Notes: generated by a model from the letters alone, not told the origin. Positions 1-10,279 are shown, counted from the first letter of the stretch. The stretch: 64,000 bases of DNA from Aquarana catesbeiana (GCF_042186555.1 NC_133324.1:135211577-135275576), one strand, 5' to 3'. Program-made: numbers and translations.

Positions 1-242
1 CCTGCCTACTCCCAAACCAAATGTCGTTTTGGAATCAAAACACATAGTCAATAATGTAAGGTAAAGAAAAAATCCATTTATTTTGGTAAAAAAAAAATGA
101 GGAAGGCAACACTGGAGACACTTTTGGAATCTGTGAAGCCTTTCATCCCCCAGGACACACATCAAGTTTTAGGACAAGAAAATTGGTATCTTGCGACTAG
201 GGAGCACAGGGAGCACAGTCAGACCAGACAGAAGCCAGGCAA

Positions 243-1774
243 TCACTTTTGACTCTTCCGTGGAGCCTTCCCTGCACGCCTCTCTGCAGCCTTCCCTCCA
301 TGCTTCTCTGCAGCCTTCCTCGGAGGCTGTGCCTCTGGTGGTGTACTTGGGGCAGGAGAAGGAGGAGTGGCTTCATCTGCTAGATATGTTTTAGCAGTAA
401 GCTCCCCTCTCAAGCCCTTCTGATAGGCCTGAAAAATCAGACCCTCACAGAGGAGGCGTTGCCCCTTTTCGAGTTCCAGAAATCTGCTGGCCATATATGT
501 CCCATACGCCTCTTCTGCATTGGGTGGTGTGCTGATGATTTTGCTGGCTTCACGAATGAGGGCTAGTGATTCCTCCTCAGTTTGGGTCATTTTTCTGGGC
601 TTTTTGGTGGTAATGCGGAGGGGAGGCACCTGACACTCCGTGCGGCTTCTACTGGGCCGAGCCACAGCCTCCTCCTCTCTCCCACTGGGCAAGGCCTCCT
701 CCTCTCTCCCACTGGGCAAGGCCTCTTCCTGGCTGAGCTCATCCTGGGTAAAAAAAAGGGACATAGTTGTAATTTTGGGTTACGCAATCACACACACAAT
801 TTTCAGCTCATGACTTGCAAATATAATTCAAAACAAATAGTAAAGGCTATCAATTTGACCCCACCATTATTCCATCTGCTCACCAATATCTGAAGTACAT
901 AGGCGTGCGCACAGGGTGTGCCAGGTGTGCCCAAAACATCAATCATACTCTTCATTGTTTTGTTTTGCATATTCCCCCCTGTTTAGACCACGGATATTTC
1001 ATCCCAAAAAAAATGTTACAAAATAAAATACTTTAAAAATAATAAAAATAAAACTACTGACACTGGCCACTGCCCTACTGACACCACCAGTACATATACA
1101 CATGCATATGTATTTGAGCTTTGGGGTGCACACCCTAATGCAAGAGGCTGCGCACACCTATGCTGAAGTATATTTTTGGCCACTACTGTCTAGTGATATG
1201 TCTACATATTAATATTTGTGATGAAGTCATTTTTTATGAAGCACTTAAAAATTTGAGACGTTTACATCATTAATATTTACATAATCACAACTTCAACAAA
1301 AAAGGATACCTGGCTGAAGCTGGGCGCATCCACTTCATCAAGGATGAAAGAACCCAGTTCTTCCTGGGACTCCTCAGCTGGGGTGGAGGTGGAGGGAAGG
1401 CTGGAGGGAAGGGTGGGGGGAAGGGTCGAAAGTGATTGCCTTGCTTCTGTCTGGTCATCTAGAAATCGCAGTTTTTGGTAGTACCACAGATTGGGTACAT
1501 AAACCTGGTCGGCTACTGCTCTGGATCTGAGCGACTCCTGGATCTTATTGTGTTCCAGCTTGTACATGTTGCGCAAGATACCAATTTTCTTGTCCACAAA
1601 CTTGAGGTCTGCCTGGGGGACTCGAGTCTTCACAAATTCCAAAAGTGTGCCCAGTGTTGCCTTCCTTACATCTCTATTGATATATAATGGGTGTTTGACC
1701 TCCCACAGGTTTTTGTTTTCCTGATACAAATCAATGAATCTTGTAAAAAAATCTGCCTCCTTAAAGGGATTCAT
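243..1774 (-). CDS. MADF-domain protein of a Harbinger element, two exons
   Basis: Exon 1 runs from 1774 (or an upstream ATG at 1795) to 1310 and ends CAG|GTATCC. Exon 2 runs from 743 to 243 after a pyrimidine-rich ACCCAG acceptor. The join keeps the frame (phase 0) and gives about 320 residues without a stop. Exon 1 encodes a MADF domain: a FIDLYQENKNLW start, then LYINRDVRKATLGTL and a NLWYYQKLRFL end. Exon 2 has an acidic repeat (EEALPSGRE twice), a helical BESS-like segment near EEAYGTYMASRFLELEKGQR and a Pro/Lys-rich tail. MADF proteins bind DNA and accompany PIF-type transposases in insects. Here the protein probably helps the transposase find or enter DNA. A splice-acceptor-like CTTACAG sits just upstream of the 1774 ATG, so a 5' noncoding exon is possible. 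The single intron holds a hAT MITE. Confidence 0.75.
898..1162. mobile_element. hAT-type MITE in the MADF intron
   Basis: The ends are CATAGGCGTGCGCA at left and its near reverse complement TGCGCACACCTATG at right. The perfect 8-bp duplication CTGAAGTA lies at 890-897 and 1163-1170. An 8-bp duplication with CA...TG ends fits hAT. The same ends bound the 2.5-kb element at 10221-12762. It has no coding capacity and was inserted after the Harbinger element existed. Confidence 0.9.
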
Positions 1775-1795
1775 TTTTGCTGTAAGACAAGACAC

Positions 1796-2075
1796 AACAT
1801 AAAAACTGTAATGTCAGTCAGAACTCCCAGGATTATATTTGGCAGAATCTAGGGGACACATATACACACACACACACACACACACCCACGTTTAATCCTA
1901 CCTTCGTTTCTGACGCTCGCTACTTCCGCACGGACATATGTAGGCCATCGTAATAGCTTTATATACACTGCGCATGTGTCATGCTCCGCCTGCGTCGCCC
2001 GCCCCTGACGTTCTTTAGTACGATTTGTCCCCGCCCCTTCACTCTTCGTTGCGCAGTGGGAGTATACAGAGAAAG
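1796..2075. promoter_or_regulatory. Probable divergent promoter between MADF and SANT genes
   Basis: This 280-bp gap separates two genes read in opposite directions. It is richer in CpG and GC boxes (CCCGCCCC, CCCCGCCCC near 1998-2037) than its surroundings. The plus-strand start codon lies inside AAGATGGCGG (2073-2082), which matches the YY1-type element that often overlaps translation starts. A (CA)n run at 1864-1885 lies on the MADF side. The promoter role is inferred from gene layout only. Confidence 0.5.
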
Positions 2076-3409
2076 ATGGCGGAGAAATTATCTGCAAGTA
2101 GCACGGAGGAAAGCCCGGAGCCACAACCATCCACATCCAGGAGGAGATATAAGGCCACCAACATGGCTTTTGAAGAGATGGTGGAGCTGGTGTCCATATT
2201 GAGAAGGGAGGGCTACGATGGGAAAAAAGGACCGTACACATGACCGAATATGCGGAAGAACAAAATAATGGCCTCAGTTGTCACCGCTCTCGAAGCAAAA
2301 TTTGGCACTAAACGGTCTAAAGAAAAATTGAGGAAGCGGTGGTCTGACATCAAAAGTAGGAAGCCGGAACAATATTGGCGAATAAAGAAGATGCTTAAAA
2401 AAAGTAAGTACTTGTTGTGTGTTCCTATTGAGATACTTAACTTGCATGCTGATCCATATTTTTTTCGTTTATACAGCATCGTTCGTAAAGACTGTTCTTT
2501 GTAAAATACATATGATACTAAGAAAATGACGTATTTTTTCCGCCAAAAACTATGGTACAGGGTTGGACATACATTTAGGTCTTGAGAATTTGTCGTGTTC
2601 CAAAAATGTGGTGATGTGGTGTAGATGTGTTTGAAAATATAATGCTTCTTCAAAAATGATTTAGTGTAATGTAAGGACAGGACACAGCAGCTGTTTCCAC
2701 ATCTGGACTCACGAGCACTAGTGTACTATGTGACCATAAAGAAATTTTTGAGGGGTAATACACATAGGAGATCATTGAGGTGTCTGCATCTGTGAAACTT
2801 GCATGAAAATTTGTATTGTTTTTAATTGTTGTTCAGAGGGAATTTTCATCCTGTCTTCTAAATTTTTGTGGCCACAAAATGACAATTGTCCCCAACTCAT
2901 AACCAACGTTTCATATTAATTTAAAAAAAAAGAAATTTCACTGTGTTTTAACTATACCTTTTGTTTAATTATCATAGGGGAGAAAAGACTCAGACAACAG
3001 TCCAAGGATCTCAGGACCCCCCAAGTCGCCAGCCTGAAGCTGAAGAAACACCAAGCTCCAGCCCAAGACCACGCCCACCCGACGAGCTGGAGGAAGGAGA
3101 GGTGGAGGAAGTGTGCGAGATTTCAACCCCACCAAGTGAGTGACTGACACCCCAGCTTAAGGTAATCTATTTAGGAGTGCATATTTTAACCCATTTTTTT
3201 ATCCACACATTTTAGGTGAGGTTCTGGTTGTGGAAGGCCAAGCGGAGGAGCCATTTAGCACAGACAGTGCACAAAGACTTATTGGCCAGATAATGTTGTG
3301 GAATGGGAAAATTGATCGAATGCGTGACCAAATTGACAGCATGAGGAATCGGCTGGACACCATGCAACAGGAAATGAAGAGTATGATTGATGTTTTGGGC
3401 AGAATATAA
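2076..3409 (+). pseudogene. SANT/Myb-like DNA-binding protein of Harbinger, three exons, one stop
   Basis: Exon 1 is 2076-2403 (donor GTAAGT), exon 2 about 2983-3135 (donor GTGAGT) and exon 3 3216-3409 (acceptor TTTTAG). The joins keep one frame of about 224 codons. Exon 1 holds a Myb/SANT-like helix-turn-helix typical of Harbinger accessory proteins, around FEEMVELVSILRREGYDG and KRSKEKLRKRWSDIKSR. Exon 2 is Pro/Glu-rich. Exon 3 ends in a coiled coil (IDRMRDQIDSMRNRLDTMQQ). In known Harbinger systems this protein binds the transposase, carries it to the nucleus and helps bind the ends. An in-frame TGA at 2241-2243, a likely CGA to TGA change, breaks the DNA-binding domain; the rest stays open. 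Exon 2 could instead start at 2978, but 2983 keeps the frame. Confidence 0.75.
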
Positions 3410-3499
3410 TAACGTTTTGCCTAAAAACATCAATCATGTTCTTCATTTCATTGTCAAGTTTGTTTATTCTTAAATTTTGTTTTCCAAAAAAAAAAAAAA

Positions 3500-3725
3500 A
3501 CAAATTTGCAGATGCACACGGTGTGTCATCATGTGCTATCTTCCATCAGGGGATATCAATGTACTTGTTTTGTGTTTGCAACCCCTTCATCATAAAAATG
3601 TTAGTTTGTGAGAGGAACAAAGGGATTGCACACACAAAACACGTACATTGCTCCCCCATGATGGGAGATAGCACATGTTGACTTGAACCTTTTTTAATAC
3701 CCAATTTTGAGCATCTGCAAATTGT
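3500..3725. repeat. Imperfect inverted repeat, about 225 bp
   Basis: The outer arms are TTTGCAGATGC (about 3506) and GCATCTGCAAA (about 3711). The inner arms pair around ATGTGCTATCTTCCATCA and TGATGGGAGATAGCACATG, and around TTTTGTGTTTGCAACCC and its partner near 3625. The block lies between the SANT gene and the transposase. It may be a fold-back insert or part of the Harbinger body. Confidence 0.55.
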
Positions 3726-4288
3726 AGGCTTTACAAGGGTGACATCACCAGCACCGTTATTAACATGTTGAACTTTGTAAGTTCTTTTTTTTTGTATGTT
3801 TTTAAAAACACTGTTGTTAATTGTAATTTTGTAAACAAGGTCTATTTTTGTTGAAATATGCCTAAAATAACAAAAAAAAAATTTTTTTTAATTAAAAAAA
3901 AACAAAAAAAACAGGTTTCCAAAAAATGCACTTTTCAACGTGCACACAGTAAAATGTTTTTACTACTACAATGTGTGTGGCTGATTATTTATCAATAAGA
4001 TGTTTTGCTAATTTTTGTGTGGTTACAGTGACAAAGGGCCTTATTAACTAAAGAGAAATGCACTTGCCACTACAAGTGCACTAGGAGACAGACAAAACTA
4101 AATGTAAACAAGAATAAAAACAAGATATTTTAGTCAAAAATTTTTTTCTTTATTTTTGTAAGAAATTATTGCTCTTGTTGAATAGCAATGGCCCCCCGAC
4201 CATTAAAATAATTAATATATCGGTCACGCACTTGACGTGCGGTTTGAGGGGCCAAGCCAATATGGCCAATTTCCAGGCCTATGAGTGT
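3726..4288. other. AT-rich spacer inside Harbinger
   Basis: There is no gene here. It has long A/T runs (3870-3915) and, at about 4037-4090, a short match to the left half of the MITE at 23768-23982 (TTATTAACTAAAG then ACTACAAGTGCA). Confidence 0.5.
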
Positions 4289-4658
4289 TTAGTCAACTAC
4301 TACTAGTCCAGCCTCAGGCCCAACAGAGGTCATATATGTAGCAGAATGTCTTCTCAAATAAATATGGAGAATGTAGCAAGCCAGTATCACATGATTTATT
4401 TTATAGTCCGCCAGATTTATGGCCGAGAGGAACAAACGGAACCGGCTGGCCAGAATCCCAAAGGCATTCTCCACAACTCTTCTTGCTCTGGCCAGCCAGT
4501 AATTAAATACCCTCCTCTCAGGGGTGAGTGTGCTTTGGGGGAACGGCCTCATCAAGTGCTCGCCGAGAGCAAACACTTCATCAGCGATATAAACTGAGGG
4601 GAGTCCATCCACATTCTGGTCATCAGGTGGCAATCCGGCTCTGTCAGCTCGGTCTGTG

Positions 4659-4694
4659 GAAGTGTTTGCACAGCTCGGTCTGTGCAAACACTTC
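4659..4694. repeat. Perfect 15-bp inverted repeat inside the transposase
   Basis: GAAGTGTTTGCACAG, a CTCGGT loop, then the exact reverse complement. CAGCTCGGTCTGTG is also repeated directly around it. It interrupts the coding frame just after the second catalytic motif and looks like a template-switch mutation. Confidence 0.85.
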
Positions 4695-5120
4695 TCCGTC
4701 AGACTTCCGGCCGTTCTTTCCCACGTCCACGAACATAAATTCCAATTGTGCCGAGACCACCGCCATCAAAACTACACTATGGATCCCCTTATAGTTGTAG
4801 AAATAAGACCCCGAATGGGGTGGTGGACATGCTTCCCATCGATCGCCCCGACACAGTTGGGAAAGTCCCAACGGTCAGCGAACTGGGAGGCCACAGTCTG
4901 CCATTGCTGTGTACTGGAAGGAAACTGTGGAGTGAAACAATAAAAAAAATAAGATAAATACTTTTAAACATAACTTGGATATCAGATTACACAAAAACAT
5001 TCTTGAACAACAGCAGTCGAACATTATTAATATGTGTTTTTTTTCTTTTAATTATAAAAAACATAAGGCCCACCTATAAGATTACTCACCCCCTCTGATG
5101 GCCCATTGATCAATTTGAAT

Positions 5121-5252
5121 GTGGGGGGAGGGGTTCTAATTTGGGTAAAAAACACACCTGACAGTTGCAAACATTTGAGGGGGTGGGGGAGGGGTTCTAA
5201 TTTGGGTAATAAACACACCTGACAGTTGCAAACATTGAGGGGGTGGGGGAGG
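5121..5252. repeat. Tandem repeat, about 61-bp unit, two copies plus a partial
   Basis: Units start at 5121, 5183 and 5243 with GTGGGGGAGG and contain TTCTAATTTGGGTAA and CACACCTGACAGTTGC. They lie in the transposase intron. Confidence 0.85.
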
Positions 5253-6309
5253 GTCAAACAGTACAATGGAGCTGACAATATACATTGTTCAAGGGACTAG
5301 AGGCTAGAGACATAAATGGACCCAGGATTGCATGGTGGGGAGGTTATTGAAGGTAAATATGCATGTAGGGCAAAAAATGATTAATGTAAAAAAACAGGCA
5401 TGCATGAAGATAAAGGGGACATTCACAGCATATTCCAAGCATGGTAATTAGGTAACAAGGACATTTAGACAATACATTAGCAAACATTTAATACATATCA
5501 TGTAATGTTAAAGGATAAAACTTACCTTCATATAGTCCTTCTGCAGGACCTGAATAATAGCAGAACAGGTCTCTGGGATTATGATTCCCAGAGCCTGGGG
5601 GGGAGATGCCTGTCAAGAACTTCAAGTCCTGAAGACTTCTCCCAGTCGCCAAGTAACGTAAAGTGGCAACTAGCCTCTGCTCCGCAGTGATGGCCTGCCT
5701 CATGCAGGTATCCTGCCTGCTGATATAGGGGGTCAGCATAGCCAGCAGATGTTCAAAAACGGGGTCCGTTATCCTGAGATAATTCCTGAAATCCTCAGGA
5801 TCATTCTCACGGATCTCACGGAGCAAAGGCATATGCGAGAATTGGTCACGCTGGCGCAACCAATTCTTCATCCATGAATTCCTCCTCGCCCTGTTCATGG
5901 ACTGGACTCGGGTCAAAGTATTAACCCCAACACCAAGTCCCCACGCAGCACGAACTCGAGAACGAGTACGTCCATGCGACATGGCTTCAAAATGGTCGGC
6001 TGGTCAAACAAACTTATTACAAATGCACTGAAGAACAGCAAGGCCTATGATGAGCGACCTGAAAATCAGGAACGAATGGACCAGAACGGCCTGCTAGGCA
6101 GGTTACGAACTGACCAACACGCATTGAAAAGCAGATACAAACCTCACAAGCACAAACTGAACCGCAGAAAACGATCGAAATAAGCTGAAGTGTGAAAAGC
6201 GTGAATCGTCTCTAACCAAACTTCTACTAACACAAAATAAGCACGAGATTAGCAGAAGGAGCCCAAAGGGTGCCGTAGTGGGGTTTGAACTTCCTTTTTC
6301 TAGTCCCAT

Positions 6310-6472
6310 CGTACGTGCTGTACGTCACCGCGTTCAAAACCAGCGGACTTTTGGAGTGATCGTGTGTGTCCAAGTCCGTCCGTTTTTAAGTCCGGCGCAC
6401 CTAGCGGACAAAGTCCATTGAAAAGTCGGCCGGGCAAAGTCTGCCGTAAAGTCCGGTCGTGTGTACGTGGCA
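6310..6472. repeat. Subterminal GC-rich region and right terminus of Harbinger
   Basis: It contains short repeated motifs of the AAGTCCG, GGCCGGGCAAAGT and AAAGTCCGG kind leading to the terminus at 6472, with TTA at 6473-6475. The same style of subterminal motif occurs in the MITE at 30430-30863. Confidence 0.6.
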
Positions 6473-6475
6473 TTA

Positions 6476-6905
6476 GGCTGAAAATCTTCTAATCAGCTCT
6501 GTCGATTTTTAAACCTATTTTTGTAAAGCTTTGTGGTGCTTGCAGGGCTCCTGCTGATTAGGTAGAAATCTGAGCCAATAATGGCCAGCCTAAAACTTTT
6601 GTTCTGTAATTATTTATTCACGCCATAGCTGCAGTGTCTGGTTCTCAGTTACAGTTAGCAAAAAACAGCAGAATTTTAAAAATAACTCTGTGTTGCAAAT
6701 TGGCCTTTCTGGTCAACAACACATGACCAGGACCGTGTTAAGGTACCACAATACCCTCGGCACAACACAACTGTCTTTTATTTCAGTAAAAACAATACTC
6801 TGCTTCATTGCAGAGCTAGTTTTCAACTGTACAGAAAATAGCACCCAATTAAGGCCAATTAAGACTTCAACTCTCAGAAACTGAGCACTAATGCAAATGG
6901 AAAGC
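6476..6905. other. No gene or recognised repeat
   Basis: I see only ordinary A/T-rich sequence with scattered stops in all frames. Confidence 0.5.
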
Positions 6906-7356
6906 AGCGCTACTGGGGGCAAAAATGCCTGTCAGATCACATATGCGGGAATAGTGGAAGTCAATGGGGCTCGAACCTGCAAAATCCAAAGTTCTCACTG
7001 AAGGCTTATATGCAAGTTGTTTGCCATAAAAAGTGTGTAGGGACCTGGGTCCTGCCCCAGGGGACATTACAAAAAAATGTTTTCAAAATGGCAGTTTTTT
7101 TCAGGAGCAGTGATTTTAATAATGCTTAAATTGAAACAATAAAAATGAAAAATTCCTTTAAATATCGTGCCTGGGTGTTTATAGTATGCCTGTAAAGTAG
7201 CGCACCTTTCCAGTGTTTATTACTGTACCGCAGCAAAATTACATTTCTAAAGGAAAACATTTCATTCAAAATTGCTTGCGGCTGTAATGAATTGCCGGTT
7301 CCTGGCAATATAGAGTTAAAATCATTGAAAAAATAGCGTAGGTTCCCCCCACTGGT

Positions 7357-7625
7357 CCATACCAGGCCCTTCGAGTCTGGTGTGGATATTAAGGGGAACT
7401 CCACGCCAAATTAAAAAAAAAATGCTATAGGGGTCCCCCCAAAATCCATACCAAAACCTTCAGGTCTGATATGGATATTAAGGGGAACCCTGCATCAAAA
7501 TAAAAAGTTGCGTGGGGGTCCCTCCAAAATCCATACCAGGCCCTTCAGGTCTGGTATGGATATTAAGGGGAATCCTGTGCTAAAATGGCATGGGGGTCCC
7601 CCTCAAAATCCATACCAGATCCTTA
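7357..7625. repeat. Tandem repeat, 79-88 bp units, about 3 copies
   Basis: Units begin with CCATACCAGGCCCTTC at 7357, 7445, 7531 and 7610. Each continues with TCTGGTATGGATATTAAGGG and ends in GGGGGTCCCCCCAAAAT. Confidence 0.9.
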
Positions 7626-7917
7626 TCCGAGCATGCAACCTGGCAGGCCGCATGAAAAGAGGGGGGGACAAGAGAGCGCCCCCCTCCTCCTGAACCCTAC
7701 CAGGCCACATGCCCTCAACATGGGGAGGGTGCTTTGGGGTCCCCCCAAAACACCTTGTTCCCATGTTGATGGGGACAAGGGCCTCATCCCCACAAACCTT
7801 GCCCGGTGGTTGTGGGGGTCTGCGGGCGTGGGGGCTTATGGGAATCTGCACATTCACCAAAAAAAGCAGTGAAATGTGACAAAAGACAATAGCAGTTTTC
7901 GACAATTCCTTTATTAA

Positions 7918-8075
7918 AAATGTCTTCTTCTTTCACCGCTTCTTCCTCCGATCTTCTCCATCTTCCTCCAGCTTCTTCTTCCCCCCGCTTCTTCCTCCGG
8001 TCTTCTCCATCTTCCTCCAGCTTCTTTTTTCCCCGGTCCGTCCTCCAGTCTTTCTCCTCCACCGCTCCCGCTGAA
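7918..8075. repeat. CT-rich tandem block
   Basis: CTTCTTCCTCCGATCTTCTC and CATCTTCCTCCAGCTTCTT recur twice at a spacing near 58 bp. The purine/pyrimidine asymmetry produces long but meaningless open frames on both strands. Confidence 0.7.
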
Positions 8076-8339
8076 CATTCAAAAAAACTAACCTCCTCCA
8101 ATGCTGCGAAGGGGCGGATGACGTGACTCTGAGACCCCGCCCCTTGTGACTTTACTGCATGGGGCATGATGGGTCAGTGATGTCACAAGGGGTGTTGTCT
8201 CCTGATGACGTCATCTGGCAGCCACGCCCTATAGTTATATATGAAATGTGCGCTATGGAAGCGGACAGATTGGCTGGGCGCAGCGTCGGAGGAGGTTCAT
8301 TGTTCTCATAGCAAGAAATGAAACAGGATCCCCAGGTGG

Positions 8340-8690
8340 TGGACTTTTAAGGCACAAAATGGTAAAAAGGTATATTCTAATATAAAAAGTATTTATTGAA
8401 ATATGAAAAATACGCAACATTTAATAAAAAAACATGTTGAGAATAAACATTCCAGTGTTGTCATACAAATCAGAATACATATAACGGACTAGTGTTTCCT
8501 GTACCCAACGCATTGAAAATGTAATCCTCTTTCTTCAGGGGTATAGTTTAAACAAGAAACTCAGTATTATAGACTGGAAGTCACAATTGTTTAAAAACAT
8601 AGAGGTGCCAAGAGGAGTTGTTTCCAAATTGCTCGGTTACCCGATACCCATTCAAATAGGGGGGCGGGATCTGGGAGCCCCCTTTATTAA
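8340..8690 (-). mobile_element. Short hammerhead-bearing retroelement-like sequence (minus)
   Basis: Read on the minus strand it has a TACCC-CTGAAGA...GCGTT-GGGTA fold (8543-8502), about 100 nt of spacer and a tail with AATAAATACTTTTTATATT (about 8390). The same layout recurs at 26077-26220 and 44298-44480. I infer a non-autonomous or truncated relative of the Penelope-like element. Boundaries are uncertain. Confidence 0.4.
8502..8543 (-). ncRNA. Degenerate hammerhead-ribozyme-like motif
   Basis: Minus strand: TACCC, then CTGAAGA (CUGANGA core), a weak stem II, then TCAAT in place of GAAAC, GCGTT and GGGTA. The five-base closing stem TACCC/GGGTA is exact. The core is damaged, so activity is unlikely. 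Confidence 0.4.
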
Positions 8691-10027
8691 AGTGGATCGT
8701 CAAGGAGTGAGGCCTGCTCTTCTTGAAGCCTTGGTAGCGAAATGTCAGCCAAGTAATCATCTAGTTCTACAATAGTATAATGGGCTTTGGTAGCATATAA
8801 CAAAGAGTAGAATTTCACAAAAGCATCTACTATCTCCCCATTCTGTTCCACTACTGTACCTACTATATTCTTAATTCTTGGGATACTGCACGGTTGATTA
8901 TCAGGCCTAGATAAATAAGCTAGTAGTCGGCTATTTTTGTCTCCAAACTCGAAGATTCGCTGGTTTTGATACAGCAATTTCTTCTGAGTGCGCTCTAAAA
9001 GGACTAGATCCAGGTCCCTGGATCTATGTTTCCATGTATTATATGTCGCTGGGGTAGGGGCTGTGGAATAAGCGGCCTCTGCTGCCCTGAGATCCTTCTC
9101 CGCATCCTTTAATTTGGACTGGGATGCCTTGCGGGCCTGCCCAATCGCCGTCGCAAAGATGCCACTCGTGGTGGCCTTAAAGGCATCCCAGGTCAATGGG
9201 ACAGAGACATTCTGACGGTTATGCAACCAATATGCTTTCATTTCCGCTGTGCTTTGATCTACCACCACTTGATCTGCTAGCCACAATGGGCTCAGTCGCC
9301 ACATGCGGTATGAGGTGGGGGGGCCCAAGGCAAGGTCCACCATTAAAGGGGAGTGGTCAGACACCGCCCTAGGAAGATATTTGGCCTCAACCACCCTATT
9401 CAGCAACTCAGATGAAACCAGACACAAATCAATCCGGGACAGAGTACCATGCGTCTCAGACTGACATGAGTACTCCCTCCCGTCCGCATGCCTCCACCTC
9501 CAGGTCTCCACCAGGTCAAATTGGGTTAAAAAAGAGCATAGGGGTGTGGGGGGCAATGTAGAGCACTTGAACCTGTCTATAGAATTATCGAGTACTGTGT
9601 TAAAGTCCCCTGCTATCAGCAGAGGGCCTTCTGTTATTGCCAAAAGGGAACTCATTACCCAGTCGAAAAACAATTTAGTAAAGGGTGGTGGGACATATAG
9701 ACTTGTAACCGTATAGGGTTTACCCCATAATTCAAGTACCACAATAACAAAACACCCGTTAGGGTCAGTTTTAATATGTTTTATGGTGACAGGTGCTGAT
9801 TTTGCTATAAGGATAGACGTGCCTCTGGCATACGTGGAGTAAGTAGAATGTATAGCATAGGCAATTTTTGCTCTCTTTAGAGCCATTACCCTTGACCCCT
9901 GTAGGTGGGTTTCCTGGAGGAGGATCACGTGTGGACTGTGTCTCGCCAAATATTCAAACATCAATGACCTTTTGACCTTGGAGTTAAGCCCCCTAATATT
10001 CCATGAAACTACACGGAGTTTAGACAT
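8687..10027 (-). pseudogene. L1 ORF2 fragment: endonuclease and start of the linker
   Basis: About 446 residues begin MSKLRVVSWNIRGLNS, the typical start of an APE-type endonuclease. Visible motifs are LLQETHLQG (catalytic Glu), LLIAGDFNTVLD, LSRIDLCLVSS and VSDHSPLMVDL (catalytic Asp/His). The protein nicks target DNA and copies the LINE RNA from the nick. No RT motif (xADD) remains: the frame ends at ...EEQASLLDDPL, just before where the RT domain starts in copy 3. The start at 10027 was chosen by alignment with copies 2 and 3; a longer open frame to 10060 has no conserved residues. Confidence 0.9.
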
Positions 10028-10272
10028 GCGTGTAAACAATTTATGACTATTTGAGCCCATTTCTCATTGCTCGCCAGAGTCCATCCCCGGACGAGGTCCA
10101 GCGAGCCCTGAGAAATACACCAAAATATAAACATCTCTGATATTTTAATCATCAATCCATGAATCTCAGTTTTGGATTGTAAAGACTGTAGGACCAGCAT
10201 TATTAAAGTATACATACACACATAGGCGTGCGCAGCCTATTACATTAGGGTGTGCACCGAAAGCTCAAGCAC

Positions 10273-10279
<7 letters not shown>

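Larger units (their letters stand above)
4289..5982 (-). pseudogene. Harbinger (HARBI1-like) DDE transposase, decayed
   Basis: Exon 1 is 5982-5526 (donor GTAAGT). Exon 2 is 4924-4289 after a CCACAG acceptor. The N-terminal half has a typical DPEDFRNYLRIT-DPVFEHLL segment and the TAEQRLVATLRYLATGRS motif. The catalytic domain is spread over three frames: GAIDGKHVHH (first Asp, about 4840), FVDVGKNGRKSDG (second Asp, about 4725) and RRVVENAFG (Glu, about 4480). I see at least three lesions: an extra C in a C-run near 5600, a frameshift near 4825, and a small inverted duplication at 4659-4694. The enzyme would cut and join the element ends with the Myb-like partner. The intron holds a short tandem repeat. 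Confidence 0.85.
1..6472. mobile_element. PIF/Harbinger DNA transposon, right part, three-gene cargo
   Basis: The right end reads (minus strand) TGCCACGTACACACGACC, closely matching the end of the Harbinger MITE at 30430-30863 (TGCCCCGTACACACGGTC). It is followed by TTA, the 3-bp target type of this superfamily. The left end lies outside the window. Inside are a MADF-domain gene on the minus strand, a SANT/Myb-like gene on the plus strand and a DDE transposase on the minus strand. No terminal repeat is visible between these genes, so I infer one element. Superfamily assignment rests on the transposase motifs GAIDGKH, VDVG-NG--SDG and RRVVENAFG. The alternative is two adjacent PIF-type elements. 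Confidence 0.75.
6906..8330. repeat. Unclassified composite interspersed repeat
   Basis: This stretch has a non-coding front (6906-7356), a tandem block of about 80-88 bp units (7357-7690), a GC-rich block with GGGGTCCCCCC runs (7690-7860), a CT-rich block (7918-8075) and a GC-rich end with CCCCTTGTGAC / GTCACAAGGGG (8140-8195) and TGACGTCA (8203). Open frames here follow the repeats and show no protein family. The motif AGGGGGCTCCCAGATCCC also appears at 8665-8690, suggesting the repeat once continued there. Confidence 0.5.

Noticed and set aside
7784..8167. Glu/Lys/Arg-rich minus-strand ORF
   Set aside because: It is the reverse of the CT-rich tandem block.
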